Assembly (NCBI RefSeq): GCF_030373185.1
Contig: NZ_JAUCZH010000002.1
Span: 226,151 to 290,150 of the forward strand
From: Tabrizicola sp.
GTDB taxonomy: Bacteria; Pseudomonadota; Alphaproteobacteria; Rhodobacterales; Rhodobacteraceae
Reading direction: 5' to 3'
Length of the DNA stretch: 64,000 nucleotides
Part shown: positions 34,470 to 43,233 of the stretch, one piece after another
How the letters are laid out: each line of letters starts with the position of its first letter
How positions within the stretch are numbered: position 1 is the stretch's first letter
Notes under the pieces: model-generated
What the model was told of the DNA's origin: nothing
Database searches by the model: none
What the model saw: only the letters and a program-made list of their open reading frames with translations
Program-made: the position numbers and the translations under genes

Positions 34470-36014
34470 TCACCCCGTTTCCGGCAGACCAAGGGCGCTT
34501 TCAAGGGCCGCACCCGCCTTGGACCTGCTTTCCTGTCGGGTGCCGCCAGCATCGATGGTCACCCAGTTGCGATGCGGTTCGACCTTGCCTGCCAGGGCGA
34601 GCTGAGATTTCACCACGGTGGCATCGGCATCGGAAGCATCGCTCTGCCGTGACGCGACACGGTCCAGCAGGATGGTTGGTGGCGCAGTAAGCCAAAGGCC
34701 GCAAAAGCGCAGGCCGGAACGCAAGGCAAGCGCTTCGGCAGCGACCCTTTGTGACTCATCCAGAAACGTGGCATCGAGAATGACGCTTCTGCCCGCCGCC
34801 AGCAGGTTGGTGGCACGGGCAAACATCCTGTCATAGACCGCGCCGCGCCCGGTCGGCGTATAGTCCAGCTGGCTTGCCTCTGCCTTGCGTTCGGTGTCCG
34901 TGCGCAGATGCACCGCACCGGGACAGGGGCCGATCTCTGCCGCCAGATCGCGGGCCAGAACCGTCTTTCCGGTGCCGGAAATTCCACCCACCGCAATCAG
35001 CACCGGTTCTGTCGTATCGAGATACCCGACGGCCTGCCTCATGTACTGCGTTGCCTCGCCTGAGGACGCTCCGGCCCGTCCCGTAACCTGATCCGTCTGC
35101 AACATCACCATCGCCCGAATGGCGGCGCGGATGGCCATGAACAGCGGCAGCGCCGTCAGTCCGGTATCCTCGGCCCCGATCGCCGCAAGAAGATAGGAGG
35201 TCATCGCGGTATTGGCCTGCCGCGCAAGCCCACGATGGCAAAGGTCCATCAGCAGAAAGCCCAGATCGTAAAGCACGTCACAAGTGGCCAGACGTTCGTC
35301 AAACTCCAGCGCATCGAACAGCACTGGCTGACCGTCGATCAGCAAGAGGTTGCGAAGATGCAGATCGCCATGCACCCGTTTGACATGCCCATGTGCAGAA
35401 CGTTCCCGCAGGATCGGGGCGAGGGCGGAAGTCTGTTGCCGCGCCTTGGCAAGAAGCACGTCGATCAGCCCGTTATCGACAAGGCCGGAAAGCGGGGTCA
35501 GCACCCGCTCCAACTCGTCAAGGATGTCGCAGACAAGATCATCGCCGCGGTCTTCCCGCACCGGACAGCCGGCGTGGAACTGCTGGACGGCTTGCCCCAA
35601 CGCCTCGGCCACAGCGTCGGTCAACCTGCCGCTGGCCGCGACCGCTGTCATTTCGCAATCGGCCGCAAATCGATGCATCCGCAAGACCCATTCCACCGGC
35701 AGCCCGGGGCCATCCAGTTCAAGACCACCCCCGACGGCCCGCGTCAAAGGCACAACGTCACGATAGATCATCGGGGCGGTTGGCTTGTTCAAGATCAGCT
35801 CACGATCCAGAAGTGCGCGGCGCAAGTCGGGCGTCGATTGATCCAGATAGTCATAGCGTACGGCCCGCTTGATCTTGAGCGCGGCATCACCAGCCAGAAA
35901 CACATGCGCGCAGTGGGTCTGGACGTGGTCAACGGGACCGGGGCCGGAAAACGCCTCGCCTGACCGCAAGAAGGCGATCACTTCATCCTGGGAATTTGCA
36001 GCGGTTCTCGACAT
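34470..36014 (-). CDS. Aminoglycoside-phosphotransferase-like and AAA kinase fusion protein
   Basis: A 514-residue two-domain protein. The N-terminal about 330 residues resemble the APH/choline-kinase fold, with catalytic and metal motifs VHGDLHLRNLL and LFDALEFDERLATCDVLYDL. The C-terminal about 170 residues form a P-loop kinase (VGGISGTGKTVLARDLA, LDATFLDESQR). Such fusions occur in stress and dormancy gene sets; the substrate is unknown and antibiotic resistance should not be assumed. The ATG at 36014 has AAGG upstream, and the longer ORF from 36092 would include the FNR box. That box is centred 71.5 bp before this start. Confidence 0.82.
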   Translation of the reverse strand: MSRTAANSQDEVIAFLRSGEAFSGPGPVDHVQTHCAHVFLAGDAALKIKRAVRYDYLDQSTPDLRRALLDRELILNKPTAPMIYRDVVPLTRAVGGGLELDGPGLPVEWVLRMHRFAADCEMTAVAASGRLTDAVAEALGQAVQQFHAGCPVREDRGDDLVCDILDELERVLTPLSGLVDNGLIDVLLAKARQQTSALAPILRERSAHGHVKRVHGDLHLRNLLLIDGQPVLFDALEFDERLATCDVLYDLGFLLMDLCHRGLARQANTAMTSYLLAAIGAEDTGLTALPLFMAIRAAIRAMVMLQTDQVTGRAGASSGEATQYMRQAVGYLDTTEPVLIAVGGISGTGKTVLARDLAAEIGPCPGAVHLRTDTERKAEASQLDYTPTGRGAVYDRMFARATNLLAAGRSVILDATFLDESQRVAAEALALRSGLRFCGLWLTAPPTILLDRVASRQSDASDADATVVKSQLALAGKVEPHRNWVTIDAGGTRQESRSKAGAALESALGLPETG

Positions 36015-36078
36015 CCCTGAGACCTTGCCTTCCTGACACAGCGCAGGACGACCATCTGCCCTTTCGGCCGTCACCGCC

Positions 36079-36092
36079 TTGACTGACGTCAA
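36079..36092 (-). promoter_or_regulatory. FNR/FixK box (perfect) before the APH-kinase fusion
   Basis: TTGACTGACGTCAA matches TTGAY-N4-RTCAA, centred 71.5 bp upstream of the ATG at 36014. Confidence 0.7.
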
Positions 36093-36185
36093 CCTGCGCG
36101 CTTCCCGTGCTGGCGATCAGGCCTTGGGAAAGCAGATCGGCCCTGTCCCTTGCAGCCGCATCACCGATTGCTGCGCCAGGCTTCG

Positions 36186-36199
36186 TTGATCAAGGTCAA
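36186..36199 (+). promoter_or_regulatory. FNR/FixK box (perfect) before the Lon-like gene
   Basis: TTGATCAAGGTCAA matches TTGAY-N4-RTCAA, centred 109.5 bp upstream of the ATG at 36302. With the box at 36079 it gives each divergent gene its own site, 107 bp apart. Confidence 0.7.
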
Positions 36200-36301
36200 T
36201 GCCGTCCCGTTCCCGCTTTCCTAGACTGATAAAAAGCGGTCCCTTGCCTTGAGAGGCTGCCTTCTTCGGATCTGGGCAAGGAAAAACAAAGGGCATCCGG
36301 G

Positions 36302-38785
36302 ATGGCTCGCAAATCATCCAGCCGCGCGGCTGACAAGGAAACTGCGGCCTCGCCTTCGCAACTGGCGGCAACGGATTTGCAGCAGTGCTGCGATCCCTCG
36401 CTACTGGACTTTGACGACACGTCAGGCCTTGAACCGCTGCCCGGACTGATTGGTCAGGAACGCGCCTTGGGCGCGATCAGGCTGGCCGCCAGCATCGGGC
36501 ATTCGGACTTCAACCTGTTCGTTCTTGGGCCGGGCGGCACAGGCAGACATTCTGCCGTGCAGACCCTGCTGGAGGTCGAGGCGGCCAATCGTCCGGTTCC
36601 GTCAGACTGGGTCTATGTGAACGATTTCGCCAACCCTGACCGGCCCCGGGCCATTGCCCTGCCACCGGGGACAGCGCGGCCCTTGCAAAAGGCGATGGAA
36701 GCGCTTGTCGACGACCTTGCCACTGACATCCCCGCCCTTTTCGAATCCGAGCAATACCAGAACCGCCGAAGCGCCTTTGAACAGCGGCTGGCAACGCGCA
36801 AGCAGGATGCCTTTGAAAAGGTGGTGAAGAAGTCGCAAGAGCGGAGCGTGACAATCATGCGCACGCCGATGGGCTTTGCAATCGCAGGCGTGCGCAACGG
36901 CGAAGTGATCAAGCCCGATGACTTTGCCAACCTGTCGAACGCAGACCGCAAGGCGATTGAGAATGCTGTCACGCTGACCGAGAAGGATCTCGAAAAGTAC
37001 CTCAAGTCGATCCCGCGACTGGAAAAGGAACACCGGGCCGCGGTGGCCATGCTGAACGCCGAAATGGCCGAGCAGGCGGTGGATGAGGCATTGGAAAGTG
37101 TGTCGGGGGCTTTCGGTGCCATCGAGGCGATCACGCCGCACCTGTCAGCCTTGCGAACCGACCTGATCGAGAACGCCGAGATGTTCCTGCGGGAGGGCAA
37201 CGGAGGGCAAGAGGGGCCGTTCCCGGTGGCCCGCGCCCGCATTCATGACGAACCGGCGTTTCACCGCTACGCCGTCAACGTGATGGTGTCGAACGATCCC
37301 GCCACATCCGCCGGGGCGCCGATCATCACGGAACCGCTGCCATCGCTGTCAAACCTGATCGGCAAGGTTGACCACATTTCAACCATGGGTGCGCTGGTCA
37401 CGGATTTCACCCTGATCCGGTCGGGTGCGCTGCACCGGGCGAACGGCGGTTATCTGGTCCTTGATGCGACGCGGGTGCTGACCGAACCCCTGGCCTGGGA
37501 GGCGCTCAAGCGTTCGCTGGAAACCCGAGCGATCAGGATCAGTTCCGCGGCCGAGATGTTGAGCCTGATCTCGACCAGCACGCTGGACCCAGAACCGATC
37601 CCGCTGCAACTGCGGGTGGTGCTGGTCGGCAACGCGTTTCTGCATCTGTTGCTGACCCTGCATGACCCCGATTTCAGCCGCCTGTTCAAACTTGCAGCCG
37701 ATTTCAGCCATGACATGCCCCGAACCGCGGAAAGCATCGGCCTGTTCGCCCGCATGGTTTCCGGGGCTTGCAAACGCGATGGGCTTCGCCCGGTCGGCCG
37801 CGATGGGGTGGCCGCGCTGATCGACATTGCCTCCCGCGCGGCCGAGGATCAGGGACGGATGTCGTTGCGGATCGGGGCGTTGTGGGATCTGTTGCGCGAA
37901 GCCGACTTCCTGACTTCGGCCGACGGCAAGTCGGTCATCGACGCCAGCCAGATCGCCGCCGCCCGCGCAGCGGTTGAACATCGCGCGGACCGGGTGCGCG
38001 AACGGCTGCAAGACCTCATTCATGAAGGCACTCTGATCGTCGCCACCTCGGGCAGTCAGGTCGGGCAGGCCAACGGGTTGACCGTCACCAACAGCGGCCT
38101 TTTCAGCTTTGGCCTGCCTGTGCGCATCACGGCAAGGGTGCGCATGGGCAACGGCAAGGTGATCGACATCGCGCGCGAGGTAAAACTGGGCGGCCCGATC
38201 CACTCCAAGGGCGTGCTGATCCTGTCGTCCTACCTTTCCACCCGCTACGCAAGCGACGTGCCACTTTCGCTTTGGGCCAGCCTTGTGTTCGAACAAAGCT
38301 ATGGCGCGGTCGAAGGCGACAGCGCTTCGGTAGCTGAACTTTGCGCGCTGTTGTCGGCCCTGGCCGGTATCCCGATCTCGCAGTCGCTTGCCATAACCGG
38401 GTCGATCAACCAGATGGGCGAGGTTCAGCCGATTGGCGGGGTCAACGAAAAGATCGAGGGCTTTTTCGACACCTGCAAGGCCGCCGGGCTTTCGGGCCAG
38501 CAGGGCGTGCTGATCCCCCGCAGGAACGTCAGGAACCTGATGTTGCGCCGAGACGTGATCGACGCCGTGTCGAAGGGCCAGTTCCGCATCTATGCGATAG
38601 CGCATGTTGACGAGGCGATGGAGCTGCTGACCGGCCTGGCCGCCGGAACCCGCCGCGGCAACGGAGCGTTCGAGGATGGTTCGGTCAATGCCAATGTCGA
38701 AATGCGGCTTCGGGACTTTGCCCACGCCCTGAGGGATTTCATGAAACCGCCGGGCATGGATCAGCTGATCGATCCGGACGAATGA
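36302..38785 (+). CDS. Lon-family protease of the LonB/LonC-like (AAA_32) type
   Basis: An 827-residue protein lacking the LonA N-domain. The C-terminal protease domain has the Ser-Lys dyad: Ser674 in VEGDSASVAEL and Lys717 in IGGVNEKIEGF. Their spacing of 43 residues equals E. coli Lon S679/K722. The P-loop position reads GPGGTGRHS (residues 76-84), with Arg82 where Lys is expected. LonC-type relatives are reported to act without ATP hydrolysis, so ATP dependence is doubtful. It probably degrades damaged proteins under stress. It is followed 77 bp later by groEL. The start has AAAGGG some ten bases before. Confidence 0.88.
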   Translation: MARKSSSRAADKETAASPSQLAATDLQQCCDPSLLDFDDTSGLEPLPGLIGQERALGAIRLAASIGHSDFNLFVLGPGGTGRHSAVQTLLEVEAANRPVPSDWVYVNDFANPDRPRAIALPPGTARPLQKAMEALVDDLATDIPALFESEQYQNRRSAFEQRLATRKQDAFEKVVKKSQERSVTIMRTPMGFAIAGVRNGEVIKPDDFANLSNADRKAIENAVTLTEKDLEKYLKSIPRLEKEHRAAVAMLNAEMAEQAVDEALESVSGAFGAIEAITPHLSALRTDLIENAEMFLREGNGGQEGPFPVARARIHDEPAFHRYAVNVMVSNDPATSAGAPIITEPLPSLSNLIGKVDHISTMGALVTDFTLIRSGALHRANGGYLVLDATRVLTEPLAWEALKRSLETRAIRISSAAEMLSLISTSTLDPEPIPLQLRVVLVGNAFLHLLLTLHDPDFSRLFKLAADFSHDMPRTAESIGLFARMVSGACKRDGLRPVGRDGVAALIDIASRAAEDQGRMSLRIGALWDLLREADFLTSADGKSVIDASQIAAARAAVEHRADRVRERLQDLIHEGTLIVATSGSQVGQANGLTVTNSGLFSFGLPVRITARVRMGNGKVIDIAREVKLGGPIHSKGVLILSSYLSTRYASDVPLSLWASLVFEQSYGAVEGDSASVAELCALLSALAGIPISQSLAITGSINQMGEVQPIGGVNEKIEGFFDTCKAAGLSGQQGVLIPRRNVRNLMLRRDVIDAVSKGQFRIYAIAHVDEAMELLTGLAAGTRRGNGAFEDGSVNANVEMRLRDFAHALRDFMKPPGMDQLIDPDE

Positions 38786-38862
38786 CCGAAACCGCTGCCG
38801 GGCGCCCTTCCAGACAAATGCATGGTGTCAAGAATGTCGGCTGGAAATGAAGGAGGTGTTGG

Positions 38863-40482
38863 ATGGCTCACAAGGATGTTCTGTTCCGCTCTGCGGCGCG
38901 CGAAGCGATCCTGCGCGGCACAACCCAACTGGCCGACACCGTGCGCGTCACCCTTGGGCCACGGTCAAAATCGGTGCTGATCGACCGGAAGTACGGCCCG
39001 CCGCTGGTGTGCAATGATGGCGTGACCATCGCCAAGGAATTCGACCTGAAGGACGCCACCGAAAACCTCGGCGTCAGGGTGCTGCGGCAGGCGGCGGAAC
39101 GGACGGCTGATGTGGTGGGGGACGGCACCAGCACCGCCACGGTTCTGGCGCAGGCGATCTATGCGGACGGTGTGCGCAACGTCGTCGCCGGGGCCAGTGC
39201 CATCGACATCAAGCGGGGTCTGGATCGCGGGGCGCTGGTCGCCATTGCGGCGCTGAAAGACCTGTCGCGCCCGGTAAAGTCGCCGCGCGAAAAGGCGCAG
39301 GTGGCGACGATCTCTGCGCATAATGACCCCACGATCGGTGATCTGGTCGCCGAAGCGATGGACAGGATCGGCAACGATGGCGTGATCACCGTCGAGGAAT
39401 CAAAATCGACTGAAACCGTGCTGGACGTGGTCGAAGGCATGCAGTTCGACCGGGGATTCCAGTCTCCCTATTTCATCACCAATCAGGACAAGATGGAGGC
39501 AGAGCTTGAAGACTGCCTTGTCCTTCTGTTTGACCGCAAGGTCAATGTGCTGACAGATCTGCTGCCCCTTCTGGAAGAAGTCATCCGCGCCGGGAAATCC
39601 TTGCTGGCCGTCACCGAAGACATGGAGGGCGAGGCACTGGCCACCTTCATCGTGAACCAGATTCGCGGCACTTTCCGTTGCTGTGCTGTCAAGGCCCCCG
39701 GCTTTGGCGACCGCCGCAAGGACATGCTGCAGGATATCGCCGTCCTGACCGGCGGGCAGGTGATCTCGGCCGATCTTGGGCTGAAGCTGGAAAACGCGAA
39801 GATCACCGATCTTGGTCGCGCGCGCCGCGTGGTTGCCGACAAGGATACCACGACAATCATCGGCGGCGGCGGTGAACCCGACAAGATCAAGGCGCGTATC
39901 GCCCAGATCCGCACGCAGATCGACAAGACAACCTCGGACTATGACCGGGAAAAGCTGCAAGAACGGCTGGCGAAGCTGGCAGGTGGCGTGGCCGTGATCC
40001 GGGTCGGCGCACCGTCTGAATCCGAGATGAAGGCTCGGAAGGATGCGCTTGATGACGCCATCAGCGCCACAAAGGCTGCTGTTGCCGAAGGGATTGTGCC
40101 GGGTGGTGGGCTTGCGCTTTTGCGCTGCATCCCGGCGGTGGAAAAGGAGGCCAGCCTTTGCGAAGGCGACGAACGGACCGGACTCTTGATCCTGAAGCAC
40201 GCCTTGGAAGTGCCGACGCGCCAGATCGCCGAAAACTCTGCGCTGGATGGCGGTGTGGTGGTGGCAAAGATGCTTGAAGGCACAGGCAGCTTCGGCTTTG
40301 ACGCCTCGGCCAAGCAATATGTCGATCTTGTCGATGCCGGCATCGTTGACCCGACCAAGGTTGTGCGCGTGGCGTTGGAAAATGCGGTTTCGGTGGCATC
40401 TGTCCTGTTGCTGACAGAGGCGACCATGACTGATATCCCGGATCCAGACAAACCCGGGCTTGCCAATCCCGCAGATTTCTGA
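38863..40482 (+). CDS. groEL: Second-type GroEL chaperonin (60 kDa), without groES neighbour
   Basis: A 539-residue chaperonin with recognisable core motifs: VRVTLGPRSKSVLIDRKYG, NDGVTIAKEFDLKDATENLG, VVGDGTSTATVLAQAI and VKAPGFGDRRKDMLQDIAVL. The C-terminus ends PDPDKPGLANPADF, without the GGM tail of housekeeping GroEL. No groES lies beside it. The protein is cysteine-richer than usual (CNDG, RCCAVKAPG, LLRCIP, SLCEG). It is therefore probably a specialised paralogue, co-expressed with the Lon-like protease. AAGGAGG precedes the ATG. Confidence 0.93.
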   Translation: MAHKDVLFRSAAREAILRGTTQLADTVRVTLGPRSKSVLIDRKYGPPLVCNDGVTIAKEFDLKDATENLGVRVLRQAAERTADVVGDGTSTATVLAQAIYADGVRNVVAGASAIDIKRGLDRGALVAIAALKDLSRPVKSPREKAQVATISAHNDPTIGDLVAEAMDRIGNDGVITVEESKSTETVLDVVEGMQFDRGFQSPYFITNQDKMEAELEDCLVLLFDRKVNVLTDLLPLLEEVIRAGKSLLAVTEDMEGEALATFIVNQIRGTFRCCAVKAPGFGDRRKDMLQDIAVLTGGQVISADLGLKLENAKITDLGRARRVVADKDTTTIIGGGGEPDKIKARIAQIRTQIDKTTSDYDREKLQERLAKLAGGVAVIRVGAPSESEMKARKDALDDAISATKAAVAEGIVPGGGLALLRCIPAVEKEASLCEGDERTGLLILKHALEVPTRQIAENSALDGGVVVAKMLEGTGSFGFDASAKQYVDLVDAGIVDPTKVVRVALENAVSVASVLLLTEATMTDIPDPDKPGLANPADF

Positions 40483-40543
40483 CGCGCGCGGGACAGGCTC
40501 GCAGATCAAGCTGTGGCTGGCACCCGGCGTCGTGACTTGGTGG

Positions 40544-40582
40544 TAATCCGGGGGCGTAATCCGGGGGCGTAATCCGGGGGCG
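40544..40582. repeat. Three tandem 13-bp repeats
   Basis: Three exact copies of taatccgggggcg occupy 40544-40556, 40557-40569 and 40570-40582, between groEL and the CIA30-like gene. They end 29 bp before the chosen ATG at 40612. They may be a slippage product or a binding-site array. Confidence 0.85.
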
Positions 40583-40611
40583 AGCGGATTTTGCAGATGT
40601 CAGAAGGATCA

Positions 40612-41169
40612 ATGCGTATTTTGACAAGGCTGGCCGTGACGGCAATTCTGGCACTGGGGGACATTCCCGCGGTATTGGCCGACGACATGATGATCGAGGA
40701 TTTCAAGAAGCAACCGGAAACCCGATGGCGGTTCTTCGCGGATACCGTGATGGGTGGCGTGTCGTCGGGAAGGGTGCGCTTCGTGACCGAAAAAGGCCAG
40801 ACGCATGCGCTGATGACCGGCCGGGTCAGCACCGAAAACAAAGGCGGTTTCATTCAGATGCAGATGGATCTTCCCGCTCCGCCACCCGAAGGCACCGTCG
40901 GTTTGCGGCTGATTGTGCGTGGCAATGATCAGCGTTACTTCGTCCACCTGCGGACCAAAGGCACTGTGCTGCCCTGGCAATATTATCAGGCCGGCTTCGA
41001 CGTGACGCACGACTGGAACGAGATTCGCCTGCCGTTCGATGCCTTCGTGGCATCGGGCGCGTTGCTGCGCGAGGTGCCACGCGCGAACAGTCTTTTATCG
41101 GTCGGCGTCGTCGCGTTTGGCCGCGACCACGACGCCGAGATCAGCGTGCGAGAGGTGGGTTTCTACTGA
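40612..41169 (+). CDS. Exported CIA30/NDUFAF1-like protein
   Basis: A 185-residue protein with a putative signal sequence (MRILTRLAVTAILALGDIPA) and a CIA30-type galactose-binding-like fold. Typical opening motifs RWRFFADTVMGGVSSG and later TENKGGFIQMQMDLP, WNEIRLPFDAFV are seen. Mitochondrial CIA30 assists complex I assembly; bacterial homologues are uncharacterised, and this one appears periplasmic. The start at 40612 has AAGGA close upstream; 40597 is an alternative. A tandem repeat sits in its leader. Confidence 0.8.
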   Translation: MRILTRLAVTAILALGDIPAVLADDMMIEDFKKQPETRWRFFADTVMGGVSSGRVRFVTEKGQTHALMTGRVSTENKGGFIQMQMDLPAPPPEGTVGLRLIVRGNDQRYFVHLRTKGTVLPWQYYQAGFDVTHDWNEIRLPFDAFVASGALLREVPRANSLLSVGVVAFGRDHDAEISVREVGFY

Positions 41170-41198
41170 CCCGTGCAGGCGGATCCAGGCGGCCATAG

Positions 41199-41813
41199 TC
41201 ACAGGCCGCGGCGGGCGGCCAAGCCGATTACGGCAGACATCCCACGATGTCCCGCCCCTTCATGCAGCGTCAGTTCTTCCTCGATGATCCGAGGCTGATC
41301 AAGCATGGCGAATGCGGAACGCAGCAGATCTTCCGTGTAAAGATGCGTCGGATCAGACGGGCCTCCGGTCCGATGGCGCAGTTGATCCGGCGTATATCCC
41401 TGAAGCACAAGCCATCCGCCGGGCTTCAGCGCCCGAACCATGCCGTCCCATTTCAAAAGCCGGTCTGCGGGCGTGCTGAACTGGCTGAAGATATCAACCA
41501 CCAGATCAAAGGCGGCCGGTGGGTAGTCCCACGCATGTACATCGGCCAGAACGAGGTCCAAGGATACACCACGCCGGGCCGCCAATGCCGCCGCCTTGCG
41601 CTGCGCCACATCGGAAAAGTCCAGCGAGACCACCTCCCAGCCCTGCTCCGCCAACCAGACGCCGCTTCGGCCCTCACCATCGGCCACACAAAGTGCGCGC
41701 CCGGGGGCAAGGGCTGCGGCCTGGGTCCGCAGAAAGGCGTTCGGAGCTTCGCCAAACAGGTAGTCATCGGTGTCGAAACGGGCGTTCCACCGCGCGAGAT
41801 CAGGACGGGTCAT
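41199..41813 (-). CDS. Class I SAM-dependent methyltransferase
   Basis: A 204-residue Rossmann-fold methyltransferase. The SAM motif is ALCVADGEGRSGVWLAEQGW, with VVSLDFSDVA next and a post-motif VVDIFSQFSTPADR. The N-terminal WNARFDTDDYLFGEAPNAFL is typical of a tellurite-resistance TehB-like/thiol methyltransferase group. The substrate is unknown. The start at 41813 (MTRPDLARWN) is the first family-like Met; the longer frame crosses cydX. It lies 92 bp downstream of cydX on the same strand and may be co-transcribed. Confidence 0.82.
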   Translation of the reverse strand: MTRPDLARWNARFDTDDYLFGEAPNAFLRTQAAALAPGRALCVADGEGRSGVWLAEQGWEVVSLDFSDVAQRKAAALAARRGVSLDLVLADVHAWDYPPAAFDLVVDIFSQFSTPADRLLKWDGMVRALKPGGWLVLQGYTPDQLRHRTGGPSDPTHLYTEDLLRSAFAMLDQPRIIEEELTLHEGAGHRGMSAVIGLAARRGL

Positions 41814-41905
41814 CTGGGATCGGACTCTGGGTTGAACATGGATTAGCGGGATGTTTCGGCAAGGCGACGGGGCGCTGCCGCCTTGCCGAAACGCGACCGC
41901 GGGGA

Positions 41906-42046
41906 TCAGCCCCGCAGCGGGCGGGACGGTGTGGGACCGTCTCGATTCAGTATCTTTTCGTCTTCCTTCAATTCCAGCCACATCGCGTTCATCACGGCAA
42001 AGATCGCGGCCAGCGGAAGCCCAAGGATCCAGGCGAAATACCACAT
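41906..42046 (-). CDS. cydX: Cytochrome bd small subunit CydX
   Basis: A 46-residue protein starting MWYFAWILGLPLAAIFAVMN, the classic CydX/YbgT signature of one membrane helix beginning MWYF.WILG. A short polar tail follows with LELKEDEKILNRDG. It stabilises the haem site of the CydAB oxidase. The ATG at 42046 has AAAGGACA upstream, 18 bp after the cydB stop on the same strand, giving the order cydA-cydB-cydX. Confidence 0.93.
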   Translation of the reverse strand: MWYFAWILGLPLAAIFAVMNAMWLELKEDEKILNRDGPTPSRPLRG

Positions 42047-42064
42047 GATTTCTGTCCTTTCCGA

Positions 42065-43228
42065 TCAATAGACCGAGTGGGAGTTTTCGGTAACATCGGC
42101 CTCGGTGACCTTGCCCCAAAGCACCTTGTAGACCCATGCGGTGTACATCAGGATCAGCGGCATGAAGATTACCGTGACCACCAGCATGATGAACAGCGTC
42201 AGGTGTGAAGACGAACTGTTCCACACAGTCAGTGACGATTGCGGATCAGACGAAGACGGCATGATGAACGGGAACATCGTCAGCCCGACGGATGATATGA
42301 CGCCAAGGATCGCCATCTTGGAGAAAAGAAGTGTCGACACCTCGCGCCCGGCCCGCAGGCCAAGGAACGTCAGTACGCCTCCGAGGATGCCGATAACCGG
42401 CGCAACGACGATCCACGGACGCTCCGCATAAGCTGTCAGCCAGGTTGTGGTCCTTTCCACGTCAAAGTGCAGCGGATTTGAAGGGCCGCCGGTGACATAG
42501 TCGCCAACGATCCGGTAGCCGTCGATCCCGAAAGCCATCCAGACACCCGCCACGGCATAGGCCGCAACCGCCACCAGCGCCGCCACCGATCCGATGGCGC
42601 GGGCGCGATGCTGCACCGCACCTTCCGCTTTCAGTGTCAGCCATGCCCCGCCATGCATGACCAGCATGGACAGCGAGACTACCCCCGCCAGAACCGAGAA
42701 CGGGTCAAGGAGTCCTGCGAATTTCATGTACCACACGCCCTCATAGATGGTGTGCAGGTCATCAGTGAAGTGGAACGGGACGCCCTGAAGCACATTGCCG
42801 ACCGCCACGCCGAACAGCAGCGCCGGGATGGCACCGCTGGCAAACAGCGCCCAGTCCCATGCCGAACGCCACCGCGGGTCATCACGTTTGGAGCGATATT
42901 TGAACGCCACGGGCCGAACGATGAAAGCGGCAAGGATCACGAACATCGCAAGGTAGAATCCCGAGAAACTGACCGCGTAAAGCGGCGGCCAGGCGGCAAA
43001 GATCGCGCCGCCACCCAGGATGAACCAGACCTGATTGCCTTCCCAGACCGGGCCGACGGTGTTGATCGCAACCCGGCGCTCCACGTCGGTCTTGCCGACG
43101 AAGGGCAACAGCGCGCCGACCCCCATATCGAAGCCGTCGGTCAGGGCAAAGCCAATCAAAAGCACACCCAAAAGCAACCACCAGACGACGCGAAGGAATT
43201 CATAGCTGACAAGTTCATGCAGGATCAT
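42065..43228 (-). CDS. cydB: Cytochrome bd ubiquinol oxidase subunit II
   Basis: A 387-residue integral membrane protein with the CydB opening LRVVWWLLLGVLLIGFALTD and GFDMGVGALLPFVGKTD. It continues through multiple helices (RRVAINTVGPVWEGNQVWFI) typical of the family. It forms the heterodimeric high-affinity quinol oxidase with CydA. It starts 5 bp after cydA with GGAG upstream, so it is translationally linked. Confidence 0.96.
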   Translation of the reverse strand: MILHELVSYEFLRVVWWLLLGVLLIGFALTDGFDMGVGALLPFVGKTDVERRVAINTVGPVWEGNQVWFILGGGAIFAAWPPLYAVSFSGFYLAMFVILAAFIVRPVAFKYRSKRDDPRWRSAWDWALFASGAIPALLFGVAVGNVLQGVPFHFTDDLHTIYEGVWYMKFAGLLDPFSVLAGVVSLSMLVMHGGAWLTLKAEGAVQHRARAIGSVAALVAVAAYAVAGVWMAFGIDGYRIVGDYVTGGPSNPLHFDVERTTTWLTAYAERPWIVVAPVIGILGGVLTFLGLRAGREVSTLLFSKMAILGVISSVGLTMFPFIMPSSSDPQSSLTVWNSSSSHLTLFIMLVVTVIFMPLILMYTAWVYKVLWGKVTEADVTENSHSVY

Positions 43229-43233
43229 GGTTC

